Part shown: positions 28,450 through 38,234 of the stretch, in pieces | How the letters are laid out: every line of letters begins with the position of its first letter | Position numbering within the stretch: the stretch's first letter is position 1 | Source of the DNA: Candidatus Rhodoferax randersensis | GTDB taxonomy: Bacteria > Pseudomonadota > Gammaproteobacteria > Burkholderiales > Burkholderiaceae_C | Reading direction: 5' to 3' | Length of the DNA: 64,000 nt | NCBI GenBank assembly: GCA_016718155.1 | Contig: JADKEH010000044.1 | Span: forward strand, 62,001-126,000 | Translations under genes and position numbers: made by a program | Notes under the pieces: model-generated | The model's input: only the letters and a program-made list of their open reading frames with translations | Told to the model about the DNA's origin: nothing | Database searches by the model: none

Positions 28450-29157
28450 ATGACCAACAACACAAACCCACCCACCCGGCCACGCCCATCCTCAGCGCCT
28501 GCCGCGCCTTCCAAGAACGCTGCGGTGGTGGCCTTGGGCTGGTTGCACACCGCCCGATTTCTCACCACCGCGCCCCAATTGCACTTTCTGCCCCAGTTGG
28601 ATGTGCCCGAGATCGCCTTCGTGGGTCGCTCCAATGCAGGCAAGTCAACCTGCATCAACACCCTGACGCAACAAAAGCAGCTCGCCTTTGCCTCCAAGAA
28701 GCCGGGCCGCACCCAGCACATCAACCTGTTCTCCCTGGGAAAGCAGGGGCTGACCGATGCCGTGTTGACCGATCTGCCAGGCTATGGCTACGCGGCTGTG
28801 CCCAAACAGGACAAGATCCGCTGGCAGCAAGTCATGGCCAACTATCTGGTAACGCGAGAGAACCTCAAAGGCATTGTGCTGATGTGCGACCCCCGCCATG
28901 GACTGACCGAACTCGACGAGGTGCTGCTGGAGGTGGTTCGGCCACGGGTTGAGGAAGGCCTGAAATTCCTGGTGGTCCTGACCAAGGCCGACAAGCTGAC
29001 ACGTAGCGAGCAGACCAAGGCTTTGTCCATCATGAAGCTGCAGGCCGGCGGGGGTGAGGTCAGGCTGTTCTCGGCACCCAAACGGCAAGGTATCGACGAG
29101 ATCGCCCTGCTGCTGTGGCAGTGGGCGCATCCCACGACCGCCGAGCCGACTCCCTGA
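28450..29157 (+). CDS. engB: Ribosome biogenesis GTPase EngB/YsxC
   Basis: This 235-residue GTPase acts in large ribosomal subunit maturation. G1 is GRSNAGKST, the switch region is KKPGRTQHINLF, G3 is DLPGYGYA, G4 is TKADKL and G5 is in RLFSAPKRQGI. I chose the ATG at 28450 (MTNNTNPPTRP); the in-frame region upstream overlaps the divergent promoter area. The N-terminal extension before the G domain is low-complexity Pro/Ala. Confidence 0.95.
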   Translation: MTNNTNPPTRPRPSSAPAAPSKNAAVVALGWLHTARFLTTAPQLHFLPQLDVPEIAFVGRSNAGKSTCINTLTQQKQLAFASKKPGRTQHINLFSLGKQGLTDAVLTDLPGYGYAAVPKQDKIRWQQVMANYLVTRENLKGIVLMCDPRHGLTELDEVLLEVVRPRVEEGLKFLVVLTKADKLTRSEQTKALSIMKLQAGGGEVRLFSAPKRQGIDEIALLLWQWAHPTTAEPTP

Positions 29158-29244
29158 GGAGCCTGCCGGTCGCGAACGCGACTGAGGCCCGCTGTCGCGA
29201 ACCGTAAGCTCGGGTCCGCTTGTCACCTCCAGCGCACAACCACC

Positions 29245-30162
29245 ATGGTCCAGACCTTTCTCCAGCCTCTGCCGCATGGCATTGCCCTGAGCTGCCGCGC
29301 CGCCGGCGAGCGGGGACGCCCGGTGTTGCTGTTCCTGCATGGTTTCCCGGAAGGCGCCTTTGTTTGGGACTATTTTCTGGACCACTTCTCGCAGGCCCAA
29401 CATGGCGGCTACCGTTGCATTGCCCCCAATCTGCGCGGCTTCGAACGATCGAGCGCGCCGCCGCACGCCAGTGCCTACCGGCCCAAACACCTGGTGCAGG
29501 ACATCGCCGCCTTGATTGCGCTGGAGACGGCAGGCCAAGGCGACACGCTGGCCGCCCTGGTGGCCCACGATTGGGGCGGCGCCGTCGCGTGGAACCTGGC
29601 CAATCAGTTGCCCCACCTGGCTCAGCGGCTGATGATCGTCAATTCGCCGCACCCAGGCACCTTCCTGCGCGAACTCCAGAACAACCCCGCACAACAGGCT
29701 GCCAGCGCCTACATGAACTTCCTGATTCGTCCGGATGCGGAGCGACTGCTGGCGCAGGACAACTATCGGCGCCTGTGGAACTTCTTCTCAGCACCAGGTC
29801 AAACTGCCGGTCCCAGTTGGTTGACGCAAGCCGTCAAAGACCAGTACCGCGCAGTCTGGCGCTTCGGCCTCACCGGCGGGTGCAATCTTTACCGCGCTTC
29901 CCCGCTGCGTCCACCGACCCAGGACGACCCTGCTGCGGCGGCTGTGAGCCTGCCCGATGCAATGCTCACGGTGCAACTGCCCACTCTGGTGGTGTGGGGC
30001 ATGGACGACATCGCCTTGCCGCCGGTGCTGCTGGATGGATTGGGGCACTTTGTGCGTGACCTCACGCTGCGCACCATCGACCACGCCACGCACTGGGTGC
30101 TGCATGAACAACCTGCGCTGGTAACGCGGTATTTGCAGGATTTTTTGCTACAACATCCATAG
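29245..30162 (+). CDS. Alpha/beta hydrolase, epoxide hydrolase-like
   Basis: This 305-residue protein has the oxyanion motif HGFPE, the nucleophile elbow VAHDWGGAV with Asp as nucleophile (as in epoxide hydrolases and haloalkane dehalogenases), a helical cap with a tyrosine-containing segment, the acid in VVWGMDDIALP, and the catalytic His in DHATHWVLHEQP. The substrate cannot be predicted. It follows engB by 87 bases on the same strand and may be co-transcribed. No signal peptide is seen, so it is cytoplasmic. Confidence 0.82.
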   Translation: MVQTFLQPLPHGIALSCRAAGERGRPVLLFLHGFPEGAFVWDYFLDHFSQAQHGGYRCIAPNLRGFERSSAPPHASAYRPKHLVQDIAALIALETAGQGDTLAALVAHDWGGAVAWNLANQLPHLAQRLMIVNSPHPGTFLRELQNNPAQQAASAYMNFLIRPDAERLLAQDNYRRLWNFFSAPGQTAGPSWLTQAVKDQYRAVWRFGLTGGCNLYRASPLRPPTQDDPAAAAVSLPDAMLTVQLPTLVVWGMDDIALPPVLLDGLGHFVRDLTLRTIDHATHWVLHEQPALVTRYLQDFLLQHP

Positions 30163-30198
30163 CTAACAAACACGGGCGAGCCAGACCTGGAGAGGCAG

Positions 30199-31077
30199 TC
30201 AATACACAGGGGCCTCGCCCGCCGGCCGACTCTTGAAACGCTTGTGCACCCAGTAGTACTGGTCCGGCATGGTTTCGATGTAGCCCTCCAAGCAATGGTT
30301 CATCCGGCTTGTGTCGGCCACCACATCGTCGGTGGGGAAATCGCGCCAGGCCGGCATGACTTCGACCTGATACCCGGATCGGGTCATGCGGGTCACGACC
30401 GGCACCACGCTGGCCCGGCCGAGTTTCGAGAAGCGCGACAGTGACGGCACCGTGGCGGCCATCACCCCACAAAACGGCACGTAGATCGACTCCTCGGGGC
30501 CAAAGTTCATGTCTGGCAACAGGTACAGCGGCTCACCCGCACGCAGGGCCGCGACGATCGACTTGACGCCCGCGACTCGACCAAACAGCCGCGCCCTACC
30601 AAAGCGCTGGCGCCCGCGCAGAATCCATTGGTCAACCACCTGGTTGGCCTGGTTGGTGTAGATGGTGGTGAACTGCCGGGGCAACTGCTGGGTCAGCGCC
30701 GTCCAGCCGGCATCCAGGCCCACAAAATGCGGCGCGAAGATGACCACCGGCGATTCGCCAGCCAGCGCGTCGAGCGCACCCACAATCTGCAGACGGCGCG
30801 CCGTCACGGCAGGTGCCGCATGCCAGAGCCAGCCGCGGTCCAGCCAGGCCTGCGCGAAGTGCACGAAGGTGCCCACCGCGACGGCCTTGAGCTGCGCGTC
30901 GCTCCAGTCCGGAAAGCACAGCCTGAGGTTGACCCACGCAACGCGTCGGCGTGAGCGGGCCACCAGGTACAGCGTGCGGCCCAACAGCCAACCCAGGCCT
31001 CGCAACCACGACAGCGGCATCCAGGCCAACGACCGCATGAACCACACCCCCGCGTGACTTGCCAATATCCCCAGCAT
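30199..31077 (-). CDS. lpxL: LpxL/HtrB-type lipid A acyltransferase
   Basis: This 292-residue inner-membrane acyltransferase has one N-terminal hydrophobic helix, the catalytic HX4D motif in APHFVGLDAGW, and the conserved blocks RGRQRFGRARLFGR and YLLPDMNFGPEESIYVPFCG. It transfers a secondary acyl chain onto lipid A (family knowledge). The ATG at 31077 lies two bases after the stop of a second, related acyltransferase gene. The pair may acylate different positions. Confidence 0.88.
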   Translation of the reverse strand: MLGILASHAGVWFMRSLAWMPLSWLRGLGWLLGRTLYLVARSRRRVAWVNLRLCFPDWSDAQLKAVAVGTFVHFAQAWLDRGWLWHAAPAVTARRLQIVGALDALAGESPVVIFAPHFVGLDAGWTALTQQLPRQFTTIYTNQANQVVDQWILRGRQRFGRARLFGRVAGVKSIVAALRAGEPLYLLPDMNFGPEESIYVPFCGVMAATVPSLSRFSKLGRASVVPVVTRMTRSGYQVEVMPAWRDFPTDDVVADTSRMNHCLEGYIETMPDQYYWVHKRFKSRPAGEAPVY

Positions 31078-31079
31078 GG

Positions 31080-31908
31080 TCAAGCGTCCTGGCGCGGCTG
31101 CTTGTAACGCGCGTAGGCCCACAGGTACTGCTGCGGGCAGGCCAGCACCAGTTGCTCCATGGCGGCGTTGATCTGCGTCGCGGCCACCGTAGTGTCGCTC
31201 ACCAGGGGCTGGTCCATGGTCTGGACATGGACCGTAAAGCCGCGGCCCCAAGACAAACGCTCACCCCAGACCAACAAGACCGTGGCGTCAGTTTGCCGGG
31301 CCAAGCGCGCCGACAGGGTCATGGTGTAGGCGTCGCGCCCAAAGAACGGCGCCCATACGCCCATTCCGGCAGGGGGCACCTGGTCGGGCAACAAGCCCAG
31401 TGACTGGCCCAGTTTCAGGGCCTTGACCATTTGTTTGACACCCGCCATGGTCGTCGGCGCGGTGTCCAGACCGGGCCGGCTGCGCGCCTGCCCCACCACC
31501 TCACGCAGCCAGGCCTTGCGGGGCGGGCGAAACAACACGGTAATGGGTTGATGTGTGCGCCCATAGCGTCGCGCATAGGCCTGTGCCGTGACTTCAAAAC
31601 AGCCCAGATGTGGTGTCAGCATCACCACGCCTTTGCCGCGCAGCAACGCGGCATCCACGTGTTGTGCGCCTTGCCACCGTACCCGCACCGGCGACCCCAG
31701 CCACAAGCGTGGCAACTCGGCGACCAGCTTGCCCGCCGCCGCGACCGCCGGTACCCACTGCCGCCAAGTCAATCCGGCCTGCCGGGCATTGGCGGAAACG
31801 CTGCCGGTAAACACCCGAACCCAAGAACACCAGCCACCCCATGACAGCGCCCGCACTCTGCGCCAACCACAACGGCCAAATGGACAAGAACTTGAAGAGG
31901 GTCGTCAT
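31080..31908 (-). CDS. Second LpxL-type acyltransferase, with an apparent frameshift
   Basis: The N-terminus (MTTLFKFLSIWPLWLAQSAGAVMGWL) is in one frame and the rest (NARQAGLTWRQW...) in another. They join near 31790-31797 at TTTCCGCCAAT, where a CG/GC dinucleotide seems lost or one base inserted. Corrected length is about 275 residues. The catalytic HX4E is in TPHLGCFEVTAQAY, and the later block is LLPDQVPPAGMGVWAPFFG. It is coupled to the downstream lpxL-type gene and divergent from metK with a 181-base spacer. Confidence 0.85.
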
Positions 31909-31922
31909 CGCTCGGATAAAAT
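31892..31922 (+). promoter_or_regulatory. Weak candidate promoter for metK
   Basis: TTGAAG (31892-31897) and TAAAAT (31917-31922) lie upstream of metK but 19 bases apart, longer than the ideal 17. If used, it gives a leader of about 160 bases. The -35 would fall inside the start of the divergent acyltransferase gene. Confidence 0.3.
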
Positions 31923-31951
31923 ACGCGTGTCGCCGAGTTACGGAACTACTT

Positions 31952-32014
31952 GCAGGGCGACGAGCACGTCGGTCGGGTCAAGGAGCCGCCATTGTGCCCT
32001 GTCCATCCGGACCC
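31952..32014 (+). ncRNA. Candidate structured leader (possible pseudoknot) of metK
   Basis: Two helices cross in the untranslated region before metK. GCAGGGC (31952-31958) can pair with GCCCTGT (31996-32002), and GGGTC (31975-31979) with GACCC (32010-32014), an H-type pseudoknot topology. A small hairpin GACG/CGTC (31959-31962 with 31967-31970) fits inside. SAM-synthetase genes are often feedback-controlled by RNA, so a regulatory leader is plausible. The sequence does not match the SAH or SAM-II consensus I know, and in GC-rich DNA such pairings can arise by chance. Confidence 0.3.
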
Positions 32015-32089
32015 ATCTGCTAAAGCGTTCGCTAAAAGCCCAACAAGCCCAAGCAACGCGACTTGAACTTTTTTTGGAGCTTGAATTTC

Positions 32090-33268
32090 ATGGCGAACGA
32101 TTTTCTCTTTACGTCCGAGTCCGTCTCAGAGGGTCACCCCGACAAAGTGGCGGACCAAATCTCCGACGCCATCCTGGACGCCATCTTCAAGCAGGACCCC
32201 AAGTCCCGCGTGGCGGCCGAGACCCTGACCAACACCGGTCTGGTGGTGCTGGCGGGCGAGATCACCACCAACGCGCACGTGGACTACATCCAGGTCGCGC
32301 GCGACACCATCAAACGCATCGGCTACGACAACACCGAGTACGGCATCGACTACAAAGGCTGCGCGGTGCTGGTGGCTTACGACAAGCAAAGTAACGACAT
32401 CGCGCAGGGCGTGGACCACGCCTCGGACGACCACCTCAACACCGGCGCTGGCGACCAGGGCCTGATGTTCGGTTATGCCTGCAACGAGACCCCCGAGCTG
32501 ATGCCCGCGCCGATTCACTACGCACACCGACTGGTCGAACGCCAGGCCCAGTTGCGCAAGGACGGTCGCCTGCCCTTCCTGCGCCCGGACGCCAAGAGCC
32601 AGGTCACCATGCGTTATGTGGACGGCAAGCCGCACAGCATCGACACCGTGGTGCTGTCGAGCCAGCACTCGCCCGAGATGAGCGACGGCCTGCACATGAA
32701 GCCGGCCTTCATCGAAGCGGTGATTGAGGACATCATCAAACCCGTGCTACCCAAGGAATGGCTGATCAATACCGGTACCCTGATCAACCCGACTGGCCGC
32801 TTTGTCATCGGCGGCCCGCAGGGCGACTGCGGCCTCACGGGGCGCAAGATCATCGTCGACACCTATGGCGGCGCCTGCCCGCACGGTGGCGGCGCCTTCA
32901 GCGGCAAGGACCCGTCCAAAGTGGACCGCTCCGCCGCCTATGCCGCTCGTTATGTGGCCAAGAACATCGTGGCTGCGGGTTTGGCTCGCCAATGCCAGAT
33001 CCAGGTGGCTTACGCCATCGGCGTGGCGCGCCCGATGAACGTCACCGTCTACACCGAAGGCACCGGCGTCATTTCAGACGAGAAACTCGCGGCACTGGTC
33101 AACGCGCACTTCGACCTGCGCCCCAAGGGCATCATTCAAATGCTCGACCTGCTGCGCCCGATCTATGAAAAGACCGCCGCCTACGGCCATTTCGGGCGCG
33201 AAGAGCCCGAATTCACCTGGGAGCGCACCGACCGGGCCAGCGCGTTGCGCGAAGCTGCCGGCCTGTAA
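32090..33268 (+). CDS. metK: S-adenosylmethionine synthetase
   Basis: MetK makes SAM from methionine and ATP. The 392-residue protein is complete: SEGHPDKVADQ with the catalytic His near residue 16, the signature GAGDQGLMFGYA, and the P-loop-like GGGAFSGKDPSKVDRSAAY. The ATG at 32090 has GGAG ten bases upstream. It stands alone, divergent from the acyltransferase pair, with a long leader. It converges on the M16 peptidase gene with only 19 bases between stop codons after frame correction. Confidence 0.97.
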   Translation: MANDFLFTSESVSEGHPDKVADQISDAILDAIFKQDPKSRVAAETLTNTGLVVLAGEITTNAHVDYIQVARDTIKRIGYDNTEYGIDYKGCAVLVAYDKQSNDIAQGVDHASDDHLNTGAGDQGLMFGYACNETPELMPAPIHYAHRLVERQAQLRKDGRLPFLRPDAKSQVTMRYVDGKPHSIDTVVLSSQHSPEMSDGLHMKPAFIEAVIEDIIKPVLPKEWLINTGTLINPTGRFVIGGPQGDCGLTGRKIIVDTYGGACPHGGGAFSGKDPSKVDRSAAYAARYVAKNIVAAGLARQCQIQVAYAIGVARPMNVTVYTEGTGVISDEKLAALVNAHFDLRPKGIIQMLDLLRPIYEKTAAYGHFGREEPEFTWERTDRASALREAAGL

Positions 33269-33287
33269 GGCACGCTAGCGCGGCGAC

Positions 33288-36122
33288 TCAGGGTTTGGGC
33301 AGGCCCTCGTCGCTCCAGAGACGCATCGGCTGGCGACCCCAGGCCTCAGTTGGGACGCCACCTTCGGCTGGTCCCCCACCGCAACGACAATCAAACGGCT
33401 GGGGTCCAGGTGGTCCAGCGCGGCCTTCGAGGCGCTGCGCGCGGTGACCGCCTGCAGCGCTGCGGGTAGTTGCTCAATGTGATTCTGTGGCAGGCCCAGC
33501 GTCCACACGCGGCCATAACCCTCGGTGATGGCCGCATTGGTGTCAAACTGGCCCGGTAAAGACAACAGCAAGGCATTGCGCACGCGCTCCAGTTCGGTCC
33601 GCCCCATGGCCTTGGCCCGCATGGCCTTGATCTCCCTGAAAGTGTCGGCCAGGGCCGCGCCCGTCACATCCGCACGCACGCTGCCACGCAAACTGAAGTG
33701 CCCGCCGTCGCGCCCGAAGACGTAGCCCGAGGACACGCCGTAGGTGTAACCCTTGACTTCGCGCAACTGAGTATTGATGCGGGAGGTAAACAAGCCACCC
33801 AACGCGGCATTCATAACCTCCAGTGATTGCTCATCCGGCTGACCCGCGCGAGAGCCTGGCCCCACCAACACCAGCGCGGTCTGCGGCGCGTCGGCCTTGT
33901 TGACCACAACCAGCCTGGCATCCGTCGGCGCGGCCAGCGCAGGCAGGCCCTGTGCAGGCTGCACACCCGCGACGGCGGGCGGCGCCCAGTTGCCAAACAG
34001 ACGTTGTGCCAACTCGCGCAACTGGGCCTCACTGATGTCCCCGGCCACCACCAGCGCCGCCTGGTCCGCTCGGTAGTGAGTCTGCCAGAAACTCACCAGG
34101 GCATCGCGATCGATGGCGGCAACCGATTGCTCCGTGCCCAAGGCACTGGCCCCCAACGGATGCTGTGCACCATAGTAGGCCCGCGCCGCCACCACCGTGG
34201 CCAGTTGCGAGGCGTTTTCGCGCTGCTGCAACAAGGCCGCCAAGCGCGTCTTCTTGACACGCTCCACTTCCGCCGCATCAAAGGCCGGGTTCAAGGCCAT
34301 GTCAGCCAACAAGGTCAGCGCCGGCTCAAAAGCGGACTTGAGGCTACCCAGCTCCAGGCGGGCGTCGTCGCGCCCAGCATGGCTGGCGAAACTGGCGCCC
34401 AAGTCAGCCAGTTGCGCGGCAATGTCCTGGGCTGAGCGCGCTCGCGTGCCTTCTTGCAACATGGCTGCAGTAAAGCCCGCCAAGCCAGGCTGGGCCAAGG
34501 GGTTGGCGCTTTGTCCCGCACGCAACACCAACTCCGCGCTGACCAGTGGCACGCCCGGCTTGGGGCTGTGCAACACGGTGAGTCCATTGGCCAGTTTGAA
34601 GGAACTTGCCACAGGCAAACGCACCGTGACCTTGCTGCGGTCAAATGGTGGCTTGTGGCGCCAGGCTTGGTCTGCGTTGATGGCTTCGCGCTCACCCGTG
34701 GCGGCGTGCGGCGGACCGGGTGGCGTGGGCACCTCGGCGGCCAGCACCTGTGTGCCGGGCAGCGCATGCACCACCACGCGCGCCTGGCGCTGCAACAGTT
34801 TGGCTGCAACCGCTTGCACAGCTTGCGGTGTAAGAGCGCGATAGCGGGCCAGGTCTTTGTCGATATAGTCGGCATCGCCCGCCATCAAACGGTAGTGGTT
34901 CATCAAGTCAGCGACCGTGCCTACCTTCTCCAGCCGGGCCAGAGCTGCGTCTCGAACACCGCGCGGGCGCGCCAGTTCGGCTGCGGTGGGCCCCTCGCGC
35001 AGCAGCAAGTCCAACTCCTCATCCACCAGACGCTCGATGTCTTCGAGCTTCTGGCCGATCGCGCCACCACCTCAATGCCAAACACCGAGCCCAGGCTCAT
35101 CGAGTCTTGCGCCGCCGTGACCGACTGCGCCACCTGGCGCTCGTACACCAGCTTCTTGTACAAGCGGCTGGACTTGCCCCCGCCCAGCAGGTTGGCCACC
35201 ACATCCATTTCAGCGTCACCCGGCTGGTACTGCGCTGGCGTGTGCCAGGCCAGACTCAGGCGCGGCAGCTCGATGCGGTCGGCCACTACCACCCGGCGCT
35301 CGGCGGTGATGCGCGGCTGCGCCACCACCACCGGCGGCACCGGCTGGCCCGCCTTCAGAGAACCAAAGTACTTCTGCACCAAACGCTTGGCCTGGTCACT
35401 GCGAAAGTCCCCCGCCAACACCAGTGTTGCGTTGTTGGGACGGTAATAGGTCTTGGCAAGGCCTTCACGTCGGCCAACTTGATGGACTGAATGTCAGCGT
35501 GCGAGCCCATCACCACTGCACGGTAGGGGTGGTCTTGCGGAAACAGCGCCTGGTACAGAGCCTCTTCAACAATGCCGTAGGGACGGTTTTCGACCGACTG
35601 GCGGCGCTCGTTGCGCACCACGTCTTGCTGGTTGGCCAGCGCCACCGCGTCCACCTGGTCAATCATGTAGCCCAACATGTCAGCCTTGATCCACAGGCCG
35701 AGTTCAAGCTGGTTTGAAGGCAGAGTGAAGTAGTAGTTGGTGCGGTCGAAGTTGGTGCTGCCATTGGAATCGGTGCCGCCCGCGGCGTCGATGATCTTGT
35801 CGGCCTCGCCACGGGGAATGTGTTTGCTGCCGGCGAACATCAGGTGCTCGAACAAGTGCGCAAACCCGGTCTGCCCCTTGGCTTCGTTGCGCGGCCCGGC
35901 ATGCACCCACAGATTGAACGCGACCAGCGGCAGGCGATGGTCCTCGACCAGGATCACCTCAAAACCATTGGCCAAGCGCAGGGTTTCGTGGCGCACGGCG
36001 ATGCGGTCGCCAGAGGTCACGACAGCCCCGCTGGCGGCCGGCGCATCACCCGCGATGGCTGATCCAAAAAACGATACGCTCGCCAGCACCAGGGCGGCGA
36101 AAAAAGACTTCCGTTGCGTCAC
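33288..36122 (-). CDS. M16-family zinc metallopeptidase (two-domain), three apparent frameshifts
   Basis: This is a secreted pitrilysin/insulinase-type peptidase. The start is the GTG at 36122 with GGAAGG upstream, giving the signal peptide MTQRKSFFAALVLASVSFFG. The zinc motif is HLFEHLMF with the distal Glu in VRNERRQSVENRPYG. The second, inactive half follows (LVSAELVLRAGQ...). Three single-base losses break it: near 35449 (expected KAFAKTYYRPNNATL), near 35068 (expected VARSGQKLEDIE, one G missing from a run) and near 33342, after which the natural C-terminus EAWGRQPMRLWSDEGLPKP ends at 33288. Corrected length is about 945 residues. It is probably intact in the organism. Confidence 0.85.
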
Positions 36123-36222
36123 GTGTTGCCCTTCCAAAGCAGTGGTCCGAACCAATAGCTGGTTCCAAAGGCTTGAAGTATCCTCGACCCTCACTGATTT
36201 TCACTTGCCACATCCAGCCACC

Positions 36223-37191
36223 ATGACCGACACCCCACTTTGCCCGCCCCTGTACCCCCCGATTGAGCCCTATCGCAGCGGCACGCTGGCGGTGGACGAA
36301 TTGCACACCCTCTATTGGGAAGAGTGCGGCAACCCCAACGGCGTGCCGGTGCTGTTTGCACGGCGGGCAGGCGCCGGCTGCTCACCGCAGCACCGCCAGT
36401 TCTTTGACCCTGCCCACTACCGCATCGTGCTGTTCGACCAACGCGGCGCGGGGCAATCCACACCGCTGGGCGAGTACCGCGCCAACACCACGCAACTGCT
36501 GATTGCCGACATTGAGCAATTGCGACAGAACCTGGGCATCGACCGCTGGCTGGTGTTCGGTGGTTCCTGGGGCTCGACCCTGTCACTGGCCTACGGGCAA
36601 GCGCACCCTGAGCGTTGCAACGGCTTTGTATTGCGCGGCATCTTCCTGTGCACACCCGCCGAGATCGACTGGTTTCTCAACGGCATCAAATGGTTCTTTC
36701 CGCAAGCCCATGCACGCTTTGTGGAAGCGATTCCACCCAGCGAGCGTGGTGACCTGCTGGCGGCCTACGCCAAGCGCCTGTTCAGTGATGATCCCGCCCT
36801 GCACACGCAGGCCGCGCGCACCTGGAGCCACTATGAAGGCAGTTGCCTGCACCTGCTGCCGCATCCGGAGGTGGCGCTGCATTTCGAATCCGAAGCGGTG
36901 GGGCTGGGCGTGGGCCGGCTTGAGGCGCACTACTTTCTCAACCAGGGTTTCCTGGGCGAGGATCAGTTGATCCGAAACATCCACCGCATTCAACACCTGC
37001 CCGCCGTCATCATCCAGGGCCGCTACGACGTGGTGTGCCCTCCCCTATCTGCGCGTCGCCTGAAGGACGCATGGCCCCAAGCCGCCTTTCACATGATTGA
37101 GGACGCCGGCCATGCCGCCTTTGAGCCTGGCATTGCGGCGGCGCTGGTGGCAGCGACCGATCAGTTCAAGCGCGAAGGGAGATTTGGCTGA
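36223..37191 (+). CDS. pip: Prolyl aminopeptidase with altered oxyanion motif
   Basis: This 322-residue alpha/beta hydrolase of peptidase family S33 removes N-terminal proline. Ser is in FGGSWGSTLSLAY, VLFDQRGAGQSTP is the family signature, Asp is in IIQGRYDVVCP, and His is in EDAGHAAFEPG. The usual HGGPGAGC oxyanion motif reads ARRAGAGCSP here. At 36357-36375 the DNA still carries CACGGCGGGC in another frame, so two bases before and one base after it appear lost. Together these three losses keep the rest in frame. Either the enzyme is impaired or the bases are miscalled. It is divergent from the M16 gene. Confidence 0.9.
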   Translation: MTDTPLCPPLYPPIEPYRSGTLAVDELHTLYWEECGNPNGVPVLFARRAGAGCSPQHRQFFDPAHYRIVLFDQRGAGQSTPLGEYRANTTQLLIADIEQLRQNLGIDRWLVFGGSWGSTLSLAYGQAHPERCNGFVLRGIFLCTPAEIDWFLNGIKWFFPQAHARFVEAIPPSERGDLLAAYAKRLFSDDPALHTQAARTWSHYEGSCLHLLPHPEVALHFESEAVGLGVGRLEAHYFLNQGFLGEDQLIRNIHRIQHLPAVIIQGRYDVVCPPLSARRLKDAWPQAAFHMIEDAGHAAFEPGIAAALVAATDQFKREGRFG

Positions 37192-37456
37192 TCTGGCTGC
37201 GGGTGATTGTCAAGCCGGGGCGGTCAAACAAACCGTCCAGACAGGTCTATCCCGGTACCGAGCATCACTGCTGGGCGAGCCTCGGCACCCGCAAGATGAC
37301 CGCGCGCTCGTTGTTGCTTCAATCCGCGCCCCCGGCATGGCGCGCTCCATGCGCACGCCTTTGGCCGCCTCCACACCGGGCTGGTCTACCTTGGCATGCA
37401 CCGAAGGGCAGACAGGGGGATGGGGTCCGGTTCGACAGGCACTGACAGACGCTAAC

Positions 37457-37795
37457 TCAGGTGCTCGCCAGATCGCGCAAAGCTTGCGGGTTGCGCTGCG
37501 CCAGTGTGATGAGGGTGCGTGCCGCACCCGAAGGCTGCTTGCGCCCCTGCTCCCAACCTTGCAAGGTGCGAACCGAAACACCCAGCAATTGCGCAAACTG
37601 CGCCTGCGACAAGCCCGAGTTCTGCCGCGCCGCGATCACCGGCGAATGCACCACCGTGCCCAAGCCACGCTTCATTTGGCGCACCGACTCGACAAGCTCC
37701 GCCTCAAGGTCGCGGCTGGCTTCCCAATGGGTCAGTTGCGCATCGGTCATCGGCTTTTTCGATGTGGTTTTTGACGATTTACTTAACGGCATCAC
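37457..37795 (-). CDS. Antitoxin-type XRE/HTH regulator (HigA-like)
   Basis: This 112-residue protein has a helix-turn-helix domain in its C-terminal half: VIAARQNSGLSQAQFAQLLGVSVRTLQGWEQGRKQPSGAA. The N-terminus is basic. It overlaps the upstream toxin gene by 17 bases, toxin first, as in higBA. It should neutralise the toxin and repress the operon (family knowledge). Confidence 0.82.
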   Translation of the reverse strand: MMPLSKSSKTTSKKPMTDAQLTHWEASRDLEAELVESVRQMKRGLGTVVHSPVIAARQNSGLSQAQFAQLLGVSVRTLQGWEQGRKQPSGAARTLITLAQRNPQALRDLAST

Positions 37796-38087
37796 GCAAC
37801 TCCTTCAAAGTGCTGGCCTTGAGCGAATCCATCTTGCTCTTGGCATACACAAACAACAACACCAGCTCACCCAGATCGTTGCGGACAAAGTAAATCACCC
37901 GCACGCCACCCGACTTGCCTGAGCCAGCACGGCTCCAGCGCACCTTGCGTACTCCGCCGGAGCCTTGGACCACATCACCTTCATCCGGGTGCTCCGCCAT
38001 GAAAGCCGCAAAGGCACCTCGCTCGTCCTCGGTCCAATAGGCGGGCCAGAGCTTGCTGAAAAGCGGGGTTTCGACAACGGTCAGCAT
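37779..38087 (-). CDS. RelE/HigB-like toxin of a type II toxin-antitoxin pair
   Basis: This 102-residue protein has the RelE/ParE-superfamily pattern: MLTVVETPLFSKLW at the start, DVVQGSGGVRKVRWSRAGSGKSGGVRVIYFV in the core, and LVLLFVYAKSKMDSL near the end. Members are ribosome-dependent mRNA endonucleases in general. It is the first gene of the pair. The pair sits in a locally gene-poor stretch between pip and the thiolase gene, typical of small acquired modules. Confidence 0.82.
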   Translation of the reverse strand: MLTVVETPLFSKLWPAYWTEDERGAFAAFMAEHPDEGDVVQGSGGVRKVRWSRAGSGKSGGVRVIYFVRNDLGELVLLFVYAKSKMDSLKASTLKELRDAVK

Positions 38088-38234
38088 GGGGAAGTGTACT
38101 CCTAAGGCGTAGTTTGTGCAGTCTGCGGATTCACCAATAGTCGGGGAGCGGCAGTGAACGAAAAACGGCTGACGAAAGAGCAGGCCGACAATTTCTGAGC
38201 TGCCTGCGCGGAGCTCATGGTTTACCGCAGTAGT

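Noticed and set aside
31909..32089. Known SAH or SAM-II riboswitch upstream of metK
   Set aside because: GCTAAA motifs recall SAM-II, but the required first stem-loop with its conserved A/U-rich loop is missing, and the SAH core (GAGGAGCGxTGC) is absent.
37192..37456. Short frames between pip and the toxin-antitoxin genes
   Set aside because: None shows a recognisable domain, ribosome site or coding-like composition; I see no gene in this 265-base gap.
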